The position numbers and the translations under genes are program-made. A stretch of DNA of 64,000 bases from Anodontia alba (taxonomy: Eukaryota > Mollusca > Bivalvia > Lucinida > Lucinidae): the NCBI GenBank assembly GCA_964016985.1, contig OZ024830.1:74431763-74495762 (forward strand), read 5' to 3'. Of this stretch, positions 55,901 to 63,715 are shown one piece after another; positions within the stretch are counted from its first letter, which is position 1, and each line of letters begins with the position of its first letter. Below the pieces are notes generated by a model that saw only the letters and a list, made by a program, of their open reading frames with translations, was not told the DNA's origin and did no database searches.

Positions 55901-57286
55901 ACTAAATGCTCGGTATCAACCCGGCTTTGCAAATTGAAGCATTAAATATTCGTCCAGTGTCAACCTGGCCATGCTTCTCATATATATTAAACAAATTAGA
56001 TGCTAGACCTAAATCTAGTATCAACATAGACGCTTCACAAATTCAAACCGCAAAGCGTAAAATATACACTAAACACAGGCTCTATGTATCCTAACATCGC
56101 ATAGAGAAGGATGAAAGAAACATGGCGTGTGTAGAAATAAAGCTCCTTATATCAGGGTCGTTTCAGTTTTATCGCAACTGTAGAAGGGACTATGTACCGA
56201 AAGATCTACTGCGATTCAGGTAGTGTCTTTTGAAATAATGTATGAAGCAATGCTTGAAACAGCAGATTCATTTCTGTCTGATCAGATATAAGGACTCAAC
56301 ATACGTATGAGGTGCGTCGTTCAGTCAATCATCTGTAACACTGCACATGCGGTATACATAATTAACATATGAATAAAACAACATAATGTCGCAAAGTACA
56401 TATTAAAAGGAAATAAGTAAGCTCAGAAATTGATACAATGTGATCCACATCAAGTTCTCAACATCAAATACAATTTATTAGTCACAAAAAGAATAGATGA
56501 CAATCAGAGTTGGCAAGCTTTCCCAAAAAGGTGGCAACTGTCAACCTAACTTAACGGATTAACTTTAGCTTACATAATTGCTAAAAGAAAACCGTTTGTA
56601 AGTGAAAATATTTAACAAAAAGTACCATCCCAGCTAGCATTCTACGTAAATCTACATCGGGCCGTCATCGGCCCGTCAGCTACCCTGACGGGCCGATAAC
56701 GGTCCGATATAGATTTACGTAGAATGCTGACTGGGATAGTGAAAATACCGACTTGTGGATTGGCGCTGAAGCTAGCGTTAAGGGATTCCAATCCTCGCCA
56801 TCAGCTTCCTAGATAAGAACTATAGGTTTTGTGTCATTTGGTTGTAATTTCTTTAAAGAAATTACAACCAAATGACACAAAACCTATAGTTCTTATCTAG
56901 TCCTATAGTGTTAGACACATTCCGTGAATGTTAACAAGCTGGGCATGTGTCCAAGCGTGAGGCAAAGTGGAACCTCAGCTTTGGTCGGACCAGTTAATCT
57001 CCATATACAACCACGGTACAAATTCACGTACTAAATGACAAACCGTGCAGATCCTGATCAGTTAGCTTAATCAGAAGTCACCTGATCTTGATCTATACTG
57101 TTTGCAAAGGCAGGGCATATTGGGCTCAGTAGGACCACAGTTAAAGATGTGTATGGTAATGAATAAAGCTGTCTAAATATTAAGGGCAACAATTCTAGTT
57201 GTCTATATTTACCTCTTTGTCTCTTATCCAGAACCTCTTGTGTCTGGGGCAAATCCATTTGTCTGATGGCTTACAATCCGGACAAT
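46908..57286 (-). CDS. PRDM9-type PR/SET gene, four exons recognised
   Basis: Joining 57286-57213, 53162-52971, 50534-50366 and 46993-46908 on the minus strand gives one uninterrupted frame: a C-x2-C-x7-C-x2-H zinc knuckle, then a PR/SET domain with AGLGVW, GPYGGE, SNWLRYIN, AVQYNGEMYY and VWYGDAY, then a stop. All introns are GT-AG, and phases match at each junction (0, 0, 1). The order and the knuckle spacing are those of PRDM7/9/11 proteins, which methylate histone H3. The Tyr in VWYGD, needed for catalysis in PRDM9, is kept. The stop comes about 20 residues after the SET C-terminus, so no C2H2 zinc-finger array is present in this product; it could be a short SET-only member, or fingers could be added by a splice form I cannot see. 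The 5' exons lie beyond 57286 and were not found. Product would be nuclear. Confidence 0.85.
47088..47390 (+). repeat. tRNA-derived SINE, near full-length
   Basis: Head GGCCGGCCTCAGTTGTTCAG with box A-like TTCAGTCGGATGCG and box B-like GGTTGCGGGTTCGACCCC; body CGGTCATTCTCTCCCTTCC; tail GGGTTGACTGGGTCGTAAAA. Same family as 51688-51995. Lies in the 3.4-kb last intron of the PR/SET gene, antisense to it. Confidence 0.88.
47552..47764 (+). repeat. MITE-A copy 15, internal deletion
   Basis: Left end CATTATGAAAACGAGC; the first half of the core palindrome is deleted (jumps from ACCACCAAACATTG to AACCGCCTCAGC). Confidence 0.88.
48220..48579 (+). repeat. MITE-C, complete copy
   Basis: Ends TACAGTCGAACCGCAATGGC and CGAGCCATTAAGGTTATACTGTA. 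A core palindrome at 48380-48436 (GTACTAAATAGAATCGCCTC / GAGGCGATTCTAATGAGTAC) closely resembles that of MITE-A and MITE-D. Confidence 0.85.
48700..49925 (+). repeat. Minisatellite, about 36-bp units
   Basis: More than 25 imperfect copies of GACGCAGACATCAAACAGATG + TTCACCACAAGATA. Units are often a multiple of 3, so partial open frames appear (49472-49816, repeating DIKQMFTTRQPQT-like residues), but stops interrupt the others. In the last intron of the PR/SET gene. Confidence 0.9.
50038..50267 (+). repeat. MITE-A copy 16, core deleted
   Basis: Ends CATTACAAAAACACGCC and TTTTCGTGATG; only the right arm CGAGTACCCACAATCTATG remains. Ends about 100 bp from a SET exon. Confidence 0.92.
50366..50534 (-). 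CDS. PR/SET gene, second SET exon
   Basis: Acceptor CCTTTTGTAG, donor GTAAG. 169 bp: 56 codons plus one base. Encodes LIDALEPSKSNWLRYINMPV and NAVQYNGEMYYQTTKAIPA. NWLRYIN and the QY...YY.T...I pattern match the central SET region of PRDM9. Confidence 0.88.
51000..51170. repeat. Hairpin repeat related to MITE-E
   Basis: CAGCGTAGATCCAGATGAGA and CTGGATCTATGCTGTTTGCA with inner arms CGGCTCATTGAGCCG; a smaller dyad CAGACGACTTTTGTCGTCTG at 51037-51056. Confidence 0.72.
51253..51282. repeat. Poly-T tract
   Basis: T homopolymer. A partial Hairpin-J arm (GCGCAGGCTAATCTGAATCT) follows at 51341. Confidence 0.9.
51688..51995 (+). repeat. tRNA-derived SINE with 9-bp target-site duplication
   Basis: Complete copy: box A-like GTGGCTCAGTTGGATGCG, box B-like GGTCGCGGGTTCAACCCCC, body GATTGATCATGAAATATTTT, tail GGGTTGACTGGGCCGTAAAA. 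Flanked by ACGACAATG at 51679-51687 and 51996-52004. Confidence 0.93.
52017..52282 (+). repeat. MITE-A copy 17
   Basis: Left end TTATGAAAACATGCC; the core is collapsed to GAACCGCCTTGATGAGGAGT. Confidence 0.9.
52410..52600. repeat. MITE-H foldback element
   Basis: GGATTTAGCATTTCATGCAA and its counterpart near 52495-52520, with ends TGGCGAAAGT and CGTCTGCTGAA plus AGCATGCTAGGCGTTAA. Confidence 0.75.
52672..52938. repeat. MITE with TTAA target site, 30 bp from a SET exon
   Basis: TTAA at both ends, inverted ends AAGGCTCCATATTC / GAATATGGAGCCTT, and an inner palindrome AGTCTCTCGTT / AACGAGAGACT with a GATC centre. A piggyBac-type parent is inferred. Its right end lies 33 bp from the donor of the 52971-53162 exon. 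Confidence 0.88.
52971..53162 (-). CDS. PR/SET gene, first SET exon
   Basis: Acceptor TGTATTCAG, donor GTACGG. Exactly 64 codons, phase 0 at both ends: AFRTIPDGFAIKTSSIPKAG, LGVWTTKDIPKCIIIGPYGG, STRYYAWA. The IP-AGLGVW and GPYxG motifs are diagnostic of the PRDM7/9/11 SET. Confidence 0.9.
53345..54844 (-). mobile_element. Tc1/mariner transposon in an intron of the PR/SET gene
   Basis: Inverted ends CAGATTCAATGAAAACGCAC on both sides (about 25 bp), flanked by TA. About 1.5 kb, the usual size. Contains one transposase gene with two frame breaks. Confidence 0.93.
53544..54554 (-). pseudogene. Tc1/mariner transposase, two frameshifts
   Basis: Start chosen at MGRLSNVDRHRAHGM (54554). The N-terminal helix-turn-helix is present (LSYRQVAERMGCSHTTIARL), then a linker with RQRPGRERVTTRQQDR. 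The DDE core is complete: Asp in VLFTDESRF, Asp in FQQDNARAHSS and Glu in PPDLNPVEHLW, 34 residues apart (DD34E), ending GGHTRY. Reading requires two one-base shifts, near 54204 after RRRGGNF and near 53880 in a run of six A (plus strand) after EPEVVPF. Both are at homopolymers, so sequencing error is possible; otherwise the copy is recently inactivated, since no other damage is visible. Confidence 0.92.
54845..56627. other. Unassigned intronic DNA
   Basis: No exon recognised. CACTTCCTTATGGTTTGRGT + TATCTCCCCTA occurs twice, near 55137 and 55247, as a local duplication. Confidence 0.5.
56628..56736. repeat. MITE-F copy 4
   Basis: Best-preserved copy: TCCCAGCTAGCATTCTACGT to ACGTAGAATGCTGACTGGGA, centre CGTCAGCTACCCTGACG. 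Confidence 0.93.
56809..56900. repeat. Perfect 92-bp palindrome without spacer
   Basis: Two 46-bp arms, from CTAGATAAGAAC to GTTCTTATCTAG, meeting at TTTCTTTAAAGAAA with no mismatch and no loop. No second copy is seen in the window. Confidence 0.97.
57040..57125. repeat. MITE-E hairpin
   Basis: CCGTGCAGATCCTGATCAGT and ACCTGATCTTGATCTATACT with TGTTTGCAAAGGCAGGGC. Confidence 0.7.
57213..57286 (-). CDS. PR/SET gene, zinc-knuckle exon
   Basis: Acceptor TTTTATTCAG, donor GTAAAT. 74 bp: two bases completing a codon, then 24 codons, ending in phase 0. CPDCKPSDKWICPRH gives C-x2-C-x7-C-x2-H, the same spacing as the knuckle before the SET domain in PRDM9. Confidence 0.85.
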
Positions 57287-57399
57287 CTGAATAAAAGTAA
57301 ACATTTTAGATTATTTGTAATAATGTATAATTTCATTTAAGGGCGACATATGTTTTTAACAATAATTTTGATTTCCTGTTACGAAATGTTGTTGCTTCT

Positions 57400-57560
57400 T
57401 TAAGATCTTGATGAATTCTTGTTCTGGATTTACACTGTTTGCAAAGACAGAGCGTATCGGGTTCAGCAGAACCAGGGTAAAGGATGTGTATGGTAAGGAC
57501 AATCCGGACAATCTGAATAAAAGTAAATATTTTTTATCATTTATTATAATGTAATAAGTT
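57400..57560 (-). repeat. Partial duplication of the zinc-knuckle exon boundary
   Basis: TTTGCAAAGACAGAGC...GTGTATGGTAAGG then CAATCCGGACAATCTGAATA and AAAGTAAATATTTT repeats 57105-57320 with most of the exon missing. An acceptor and the first dozen exon bases are retained. Confidence 0.75.
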
Positions 57561-57597
57561 CCTTCATTTATAAAGTCGTTTGTGTTAATATCTTTTA

Positions 57598-57814
57598 AGC
57601 TCATCTGAGCACGCAGTGCTCAAGATGAGCTATTGTGATCGGTCAATGTCTATCGTGCGTTGTCCGTCGTGCGGCATCAACAATTTGCTTTAAAAGCTTA
57701 CTCCCCCACTACACCACTGGACCAACTGACTCGAAACTTGGTAGGTAGCATCGAGGTGACCTGTAGACTTTTGATTAAGAAAAAAGCTAAAATCGTTCCG
57801 ATCGGAAATCCAAC
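57598..57814 (+). repeat. Repeat head, AGCTCATCTGAGCAC type
   Basis: Palindrome GCTCATCTGAGCACGCAGTG / GTGCTCAAGATGAGC, then ATTGTGATCGGTCAATGTC and CACCACTGGACCAACTGACT, leading straight into the YY1-motif array. Confidence 0.75.
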
Positions 57815-59530
57815 ATATCTTGAAAATCTATTTTTCGCTTCTTCTCCTGAACCGAAAGGCCAATTGACTTGAAACTTGGCAGGAAGTATCGGGGTGACTT
57901 GTAAATCAAAAACAGCTAAAATGGTTCCGATGGAAAATCAAAGATGGTCGCCATCTTGAAAATCTAATTTTTGCTTATTCTCCTGAATCGAAAGGCCAAC
58001 TGACTTGAAACTCGGTAGGAAGCATCGGGGTCTATTTTCACTTCTCCTCCCGAAATAAAAGGCCAATTGATTTGTAACTTGGTAGTAAGCATCGGGGTGA
58101 CTCGAAGATAAAAAAAAAGCTAAAATCGTTCTGATCGGAAATCCAAGATGCCGGCCGTGGTGGCCATCTTGAAAATCTATTTTTTGCTTCATCTGAACCG
58201 AAAGGCCATTTGACTTGAAATTCGGTAGCAAACATCGGGTTGACATAGATAAAAAATAGCTAAAATGGTTCCGAAGATGGCCGCCTGGGCGAATTTTTGA
58301 AAATCTGTTTTTCGCTTTTTTCCTGTACCGAAAGGCCAACTGACTTGAAACTCGGTAGAAAGCATTGGGATGACTTATAGATGAGAAAAATGCCAACTGA
58401 CTTGAAACTTGGTAGGAAGCAGTAGGGTAACACTTTGATAAAAGATAGCTTAAATCATTCCTAGATGACCGCCATCTCGAAAATCTATTTTTCGCTTCTT
58501 CTACTGAACAGAAAAACCAAACGACTTCTTCTCCAGAACCAAAAGGCAAATTGACTTGAAACTTGGTTGGAAGCATCAGGGTGACTTGTAAATAAATAAA
58601 TAAATAAAAAAAAAAAAAAACAGAGCTAGAATCGTTTCGATCCCAAATCGATGGTGGCCGCAGTGGCCACCATATTGAAAATCTATTTTCGCGTCTTCAT
58701 CTGAAATGAAAGGCCAAATATCATAAAACTTGGTATAAAGCATTGGGGTGGCTTGTAGATAAAAAGTAGCTAGAATTGTTCCGATAGAAACTCCAAGATG
58801 ACCGGCACAGTGGCTCAGTGGTAGAGCGTCCGCTTTGTGACCCGGAGGTTGCAGGTTCGATCACCGGCCGGGTCATACCAAAGATTTTAAAAATGGTACT
58901 AGCTGCTCTTTCGCTTGGCACTCAGCATTAAGAACGTAGAGCTAGAACTGGTCAGCTCAGTGTCAGTACAATGTGACTGGGTGGAATATCATGTCAAAGT
59001 GTCTGGGGCGTGATATTTCAGTGAGGCAACACTCTAAAAGTTAGCATTGAGCTCCCTGCCACATCTAGACACCGTCGCGATATGACTGAAAGAGGTTGAA
59101 AGCGACGTTAAGCCCCAAATCAAGCAAACAAACAAACAAACAAAAAAAAAAAAAAAAAAAAAAAAAGAAAAGAAAACTCCAAGATGGCCGCCTCGGTCTT
59201 CATCTTGACAATCTATTTTTCGCTTCTTCTCCTGAAACAAACGGCCCATTGTCTTGAAACGTTAAAGGAAACATCGGGCTGACAAGTGTATCAAAAGAGC
59301 TAAAATCAGTCTGATCCAAAATACAAGATGGCCACCATCGCTGCCCTCTTGAAAATCTAATGTTTGCTTCTTCTCTTGAACCAAAAGGCACATTAACTCC
59401 AAACTTTATAGGAAGTATCAGAGTGACATAGATAAAAAAAATGCTAAAATCGTTCTAATCAGATATTTAAGATAGCTGCCATTGCTGCTATCTTGACATC
59501 TATTTTGCACTTCTACTCCTGAACCGAAAG
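57815..59530 (+). repeat. Tandem array carrying YY1-like motifs, interrupted by a SINE
   Basis: Nine or more units of CTTCTCCTGAACCGAAAGGC, CAATTGACTTGAAACTTGGT, AGGAAGCATCGGGGTGACTT, GCTAAAATCGTTCCGATCGG and AAGATGGCCGCCATCTTG-type dyads. Reverse orientation of 8290-9130. Long open frames on the minus strand here are repeat-derived. Confidence 0.9.
58801..59173 (+). repeat. tRNA-derived SINE with 13-bp target-site duplication
   Basis: Head CACAGTGGCTCAGTGGTAGA (box A-like) and GGTTGCAGGTTCGATCACC (box B-like); tail GACGTTAAGCCCCAAATCAA, (CAAA)n, then poly-A. Flanked by AAACTCCAAGATG at 58788-58800 and 59174-59186, a motif of the host array, so it inserted into an existing array unit. Confidence 0.95.
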
Positions 59531-60408
59531 GCGAAATGACTCCGCCAGGTAGACGCAGTCGGTTGTGAGCGATACAGGGCCATCTTGGCCCTCTTATTCT
59601 CAAACAATATACTGATAGCAAGTTCATTATGAGCCATAACGTTGGAGAACATATCTTCAGACATGTACGCACAGCGAAGATTAAGATTAGGAAAATAACA
59701 TTAGACCAGTCCACGATTTTTCTCAAATTCTTGAGTGGCAAATTTTTTATTTATTTTTTTTTTTTTTTGTCTTCGCCCATGGGCTGGTTAGGTGTCGCAA
59801 TACAGTAACCAGCGATTGCATTACTACACGCAACACATTGCATAACTAAGCTCCCTTGCTTAACCCTTACCCTGTTGCATTTTCTTCTTATCTGGCTCTA
59901 CGAATAGAATGGATACCCTTATCTGATCACTCGTTATTTACCTCGTCTATCATCGATTTTCTATTTTCAGACTTGCACATGTGTTATTAAAGTATTTTCG
60001 GATCAGTTGTGATCACGTGACTATCACGTGAAAGTAAATCATATGACAATCTGGTGTCGGTTTAAGTAATAAAAACATCAAGAAACTAGCGCCAAATATG
60101 GCTATTGCAGGAAGGATTTGGCATTGATACGTCTACCATTTGTGTACATTTATCTTTGAAACGTGTTCAGGCAGAGTCTGTGTGGATAGTACTTAATCAT
60201 ATGTGTTAGGATAAAGGGTGTGACGGAAAAAAGCCGAAAAACAGAAAGTGGTGAAGTACGAACACTGTTTCTCCTTTAACATGCATCACAACCAGTAGAC
60301 CTTCTTCTGTTTGTTAGACAAGTGCCTTGATCTTGATATTCAATGTCATTTACCTCCCTTTAAAGAAAATCATTACATTTTTTTGTTAATTTTGCATTTT
60401 GGAATTCA
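59531..60408. other. Unassigned DNA
   Basis: A T-rich tract lies at 59742-59770. No exon or repeat recognised. Confidence 0.45.
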
Positions 60409-60648
60409 ATGAAAGAAAAGGTAAGAGAAAAGTCCAGGGAGTGCCGCAATCACAAACCGCAGCCCTTCCCAGACATCAAGAGGAAGAGGAAACCGACAAA
60501 TCCAAACAAGCACAAGTCGATCAAACGTACGAAAAACACTAATCTGAGCTCTCTCTTCCCCAAACGAGGTAGTCGCAATGCAAAAGGACTGAAAAACACA
60601 AGAACAAAATGGCACAAGGTAAGACATACAACAAATCGCCTCGTATAA
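60409..60648 (+). repeat. Lys/Arg-rich open frame, probably repeat-derived
   Basis: An 80-codon frame rich in Lys and Arg (RNHKPQPFPDIKRKRK, SLFPKRGSRNAKGL) with an almost equally long frame on the other strand (60406-60675). I have an impression of similar peptides from repeat-derived predictions in other animals but cannot name the element. It abuts the palindromic element at 60645-60858. Not called as a host gene. Confidence 0.35.
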
Positions 60649-60858
60649 TAAACCTAGCTTTTCTACAGAACTCAATGGCGAATATCCAAAGGCAATCGTT
60701 TTTTATATTTATTATACATGAATACGGCATTGGGACAGTGCACTGTCTTTGCACTGTCTTTGCACAGTCCCAGTGTTGTATTCAGGTAAAATAAACGTCT
60801 ATAAAGATTGCCTTTGGATAATTCACCATTGAGTTCTGTAGAAAATCTAGGTTTAATT
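60645..60858. repeat. Long imperfect palindrome (foldback MITE)
   Basis: Arms of about 100 bp: AAACCTAGCTTTTCTACAGA, ACTCAATGGCGAATATCCAA and AGGCAATCG pair with CTGTAGAAAATCTAGGTTT, CCATTGAGTTC and GATTGCCTTTGG. CTGTCTTTGCA is repeated at the centre. Confidence 0.88.
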
Positions 60859-61525
60859 GAATTCCACGATATAACAGTTACAAAAAATAAAGAATTTCAT
60901 AAAAGAGATGCTGCAGATGTAATGTTTTTCTTCAAAGGGATGTAAGTGAGAGAGGATATTACCTAAGGCATTTTCTCTAACAAACAGAAGCAGGTAAAAC
61001 TGGTTGTAATATGTGTTATAAAGAGAAACAGTGTTTAAAATATGGTACCTCAGGTTCATACTGAAAAATTCCACCCACTTTCACGATCCTGCTACTTCAA
61101 AAGGGCTAACGTTGCAAAATTACGACTTTTTAGTAAATTAAACATTATAAGTAATGCATCAGGAAAAAATGAAGACCTTTGTTACGGGGCAGAAAAAGGG
61201 CCTTATGGACCCCCACCTCCCTTTGACTCATAAAAATATAATTTGTTTCGACACACTTTAAATCATATAATGTTAAACATATATTGTAGACAATCAAAAT
61301 GTTTCGGGGCATATGCTGACAGAGATAATTTATATCCGGCTGCATAACTGCACAGTCTGATCAACGTTTTCTTGATACGCACCTACAAGGTACCGCCGAA
61401 TATATCAGACCTACAAAAAGCTTATATACGGTTTAATGTGCGGATGCAGAGTATTTCTCTTATCTTATTCTACATATAAAGAAATTTAAGTGATATGAGT
61501 ATCTTTTCAAGGGAGGTAGCTGTCA
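60859..61525. other. Unassigned DNA
   Basis: Nothing recognised. Confidence 0.5.
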
Positions 61526-61804
61526 CATAACGAAAACACCCCTATTCAATATACTGAAAATTTTACCACCAAAAAAAGGTAAATTTTCAGATAAAAATTT
61601 TGATATTTTTTTCATATTTCTGCTCAAAACATAGATTGTGGGTCTCGTTAGAACCGCCTCGGCGAGGCGGTTCTAACGAGTACCAACAATCTATGTTTTT
61701 GAGCAGAAATAAGTAAAATAAGGTATACCCCTGTAAACCCTAGTTTTACTATATAAAAGTGGGGTTTAAGGGGGTAAACATTATATAGGCATGTTTTCGT
61801 GATG
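61526..61804 (+). repeat. MITE-A copy 18
   Basis: Full-length with a near-perfect core (CCGCCTCGGCGAGGCGG). Confidence 0.94.
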
Positions 61805-62819
61805 AAAATTGTTTTGCCTTCCTTCTGAAAAATGTTCTGCTCTAAAAGGAAAAATTTTGCTTCCCTTGGGAGCAAACTCTTTCCTTTAGGAGCAAACCAA
61901 TTTTTTAGAAGGCACTTGGTGTTCAGGAACGCATATAAGAAGTCACACAAGTTGTCTGTCTTGTGAAAATGGCGGCGACGAATCTCCAGTAAATTATTCG
62001 CGATCGTTTTGCCCTTGTCGCCTGCGCCTGTAAGCGCTCGTCATTAATTATAGAAATACAGGGAAAAACATTCGTTATCACTTTACACTTCTAAATGAAG
62101 TCCAAATGTATTCAGTCATCTTAAAATTGTGTTAATTTGCACGCCAATTCACTATTAAAAGAATTCTAAAATATATGTAAATTGACGATAATACATTGTA
62201 TACATGTTTCAAAACTTATGAATGCTATACTCTGGTTACAGCGATTACATAAGGCTTTGTCTGAATATAAGCAAATGACATTCATTATCACTGTCAAAAT
62301 GGTTTAGTCTATTCATAAAATGAAATCTGCCCACTCATGGAGTTTTCTTCAGACTTTGCATGCTATTAATACAAGGCCCAACAACTACCAAAATGACATT
62401 GTTTTCTAGATGACAAAAACTATATGGCCTTAGGAGAGTTCACTAAAGTACACCAGGCTTATAAATATAACTGTCTCAAAACCTACCAGTGTAAAATCAA
62501 CAATTAAACGTTATCTCCAATAATGCTCACTGTCATAGTCAATAAACTCCAGAAGGAATAGTTTAGCTTTGTATACATTTTTGTCATAATTATACCGAAT
62601 ATTGAAAATCAAAAACCAATTAGATTTTCTCCACTTCTTGTCAATCTATGATTTTTGCCTAAAACTAAGCCACATATGTCCCCTACTGATATGTGACGTC
62701 TCACGCAGTTTTAAACCCGGTAACATGTCTATAAAATGCATGATATGCACTTAGGTCGGTTAAATGTAAATTAAAAGAAAAAATATCGACTATTCAAAGA
62801 CGTTCCAAATATTCTGAAT
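61805..62819. other. Unassigned DNA with a short palindromic repeat
   Basis: 61845-61925 is a palindromic repeat like that at 20110-20215 (AAATTTTGCTTCCCTTGGGA). The rest is AT-rich and unrecognised. Confidence 0.5.
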
Positions 62820-63715
62820 CCGTCAGATAAGTAATTGAAGTAGTTGTGGTCATGGTGTCCAAGCCATAATCCAAACTCATAAATCCGTAAACGAATTATG
62901 AATCAGAATCTTCAGACCAACAGACATGGACCCCAGAATAAAGGGTGTAATCAGGCGTCCGCGGATAGTAAGCATTACTTTGTAATCAAGCTTAGCCCAC
63001 CATGCCTAGGCCTGAACGAAGGAAATGTAGGTAGTCCGGGATTTTAGAAGTCTACTTATGGCTCGTCATTGGCAAAAACACCAGAAATCATTCTGGAAAC
63101 CGCCACATTGTAGGGACTGACCAGATCATGATGTCTCCCATAGAACTTCTTAAGTGTTGCTACCATTTTGGTCTTTACATTCCCCTGGCTCAACAACTTT
63201 GTAGTGAGCATTTTTCCACGCTCCATGAAGTCCTGATAATTTGAACAGGCTCTGGCATATCGGATTAACTGTGATACGTAAACGCCGTTACTGGTGCAGA
63301 AGGAATATTACTGCTCAGGAGTGGAAAGTTAACACATGGGAAATTGAAGTTATCCCCTTTGTCGTAAACTCTAGTAGTAGGCTTTCCATTGTTAATGTAG
63401 AGATAAAAATCCAAGTATGAGGAGGAGACTGCAGTCTCCTTTGTTTCCTTTATTTCAAGTTCATGAGGATAGATGAATTCCAAATACAAATTTTGTGTTG
63501 TTTAGAGACAAAACATCATCTATATATCTGTAGGTGAAATTAAATTGTTGTGCAAGGTCTTTCTTGCCTGCTTTGAGGAGACTTTGTACAAACTCCTCCT
63601 AATACGAGTATAAAAACAAGTCGGCAAGCAACGGTGCACAGTTAGTACCCATCGGTATACCGATTGTTTGCTGAAATATCCGTCCGCCGAACTCCACAAA
63701 AAATATTGACATTTA
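62820..63715 (-). pseudogene. Reverse transcriptase fragment, probably Penelope-like element
   Basis: Minus strand, from 63715: FGGRIFQQTIGIPMGTNCAP, LLADLFLYSY, QQFNFTYRYIDDVLSLNN (catalytic YIDD), then a frameshift into FIYPHELEIKETKETAVSSS, YLDFYLYINNG, DNFNFPCVNFPLLSSNIPSA, then another shift into VSQLIRYARACSNYQDFMER and KKFYGRHHDLVSPYNVAVSR. The 3' portion (62830-63050) matches both duplicated segments near 7620-7850 and 10750-10990. The 5' part of the polymerase is missing beyond 63715. At least two frameshifts; inactive. Confidence 0.85.

Noticed and set aside
57938..58576. 212-codon minus-strand open frame
   Set aside because: Internally repetitive (QVSSQLAF units) and produced by the YY1-motif array.
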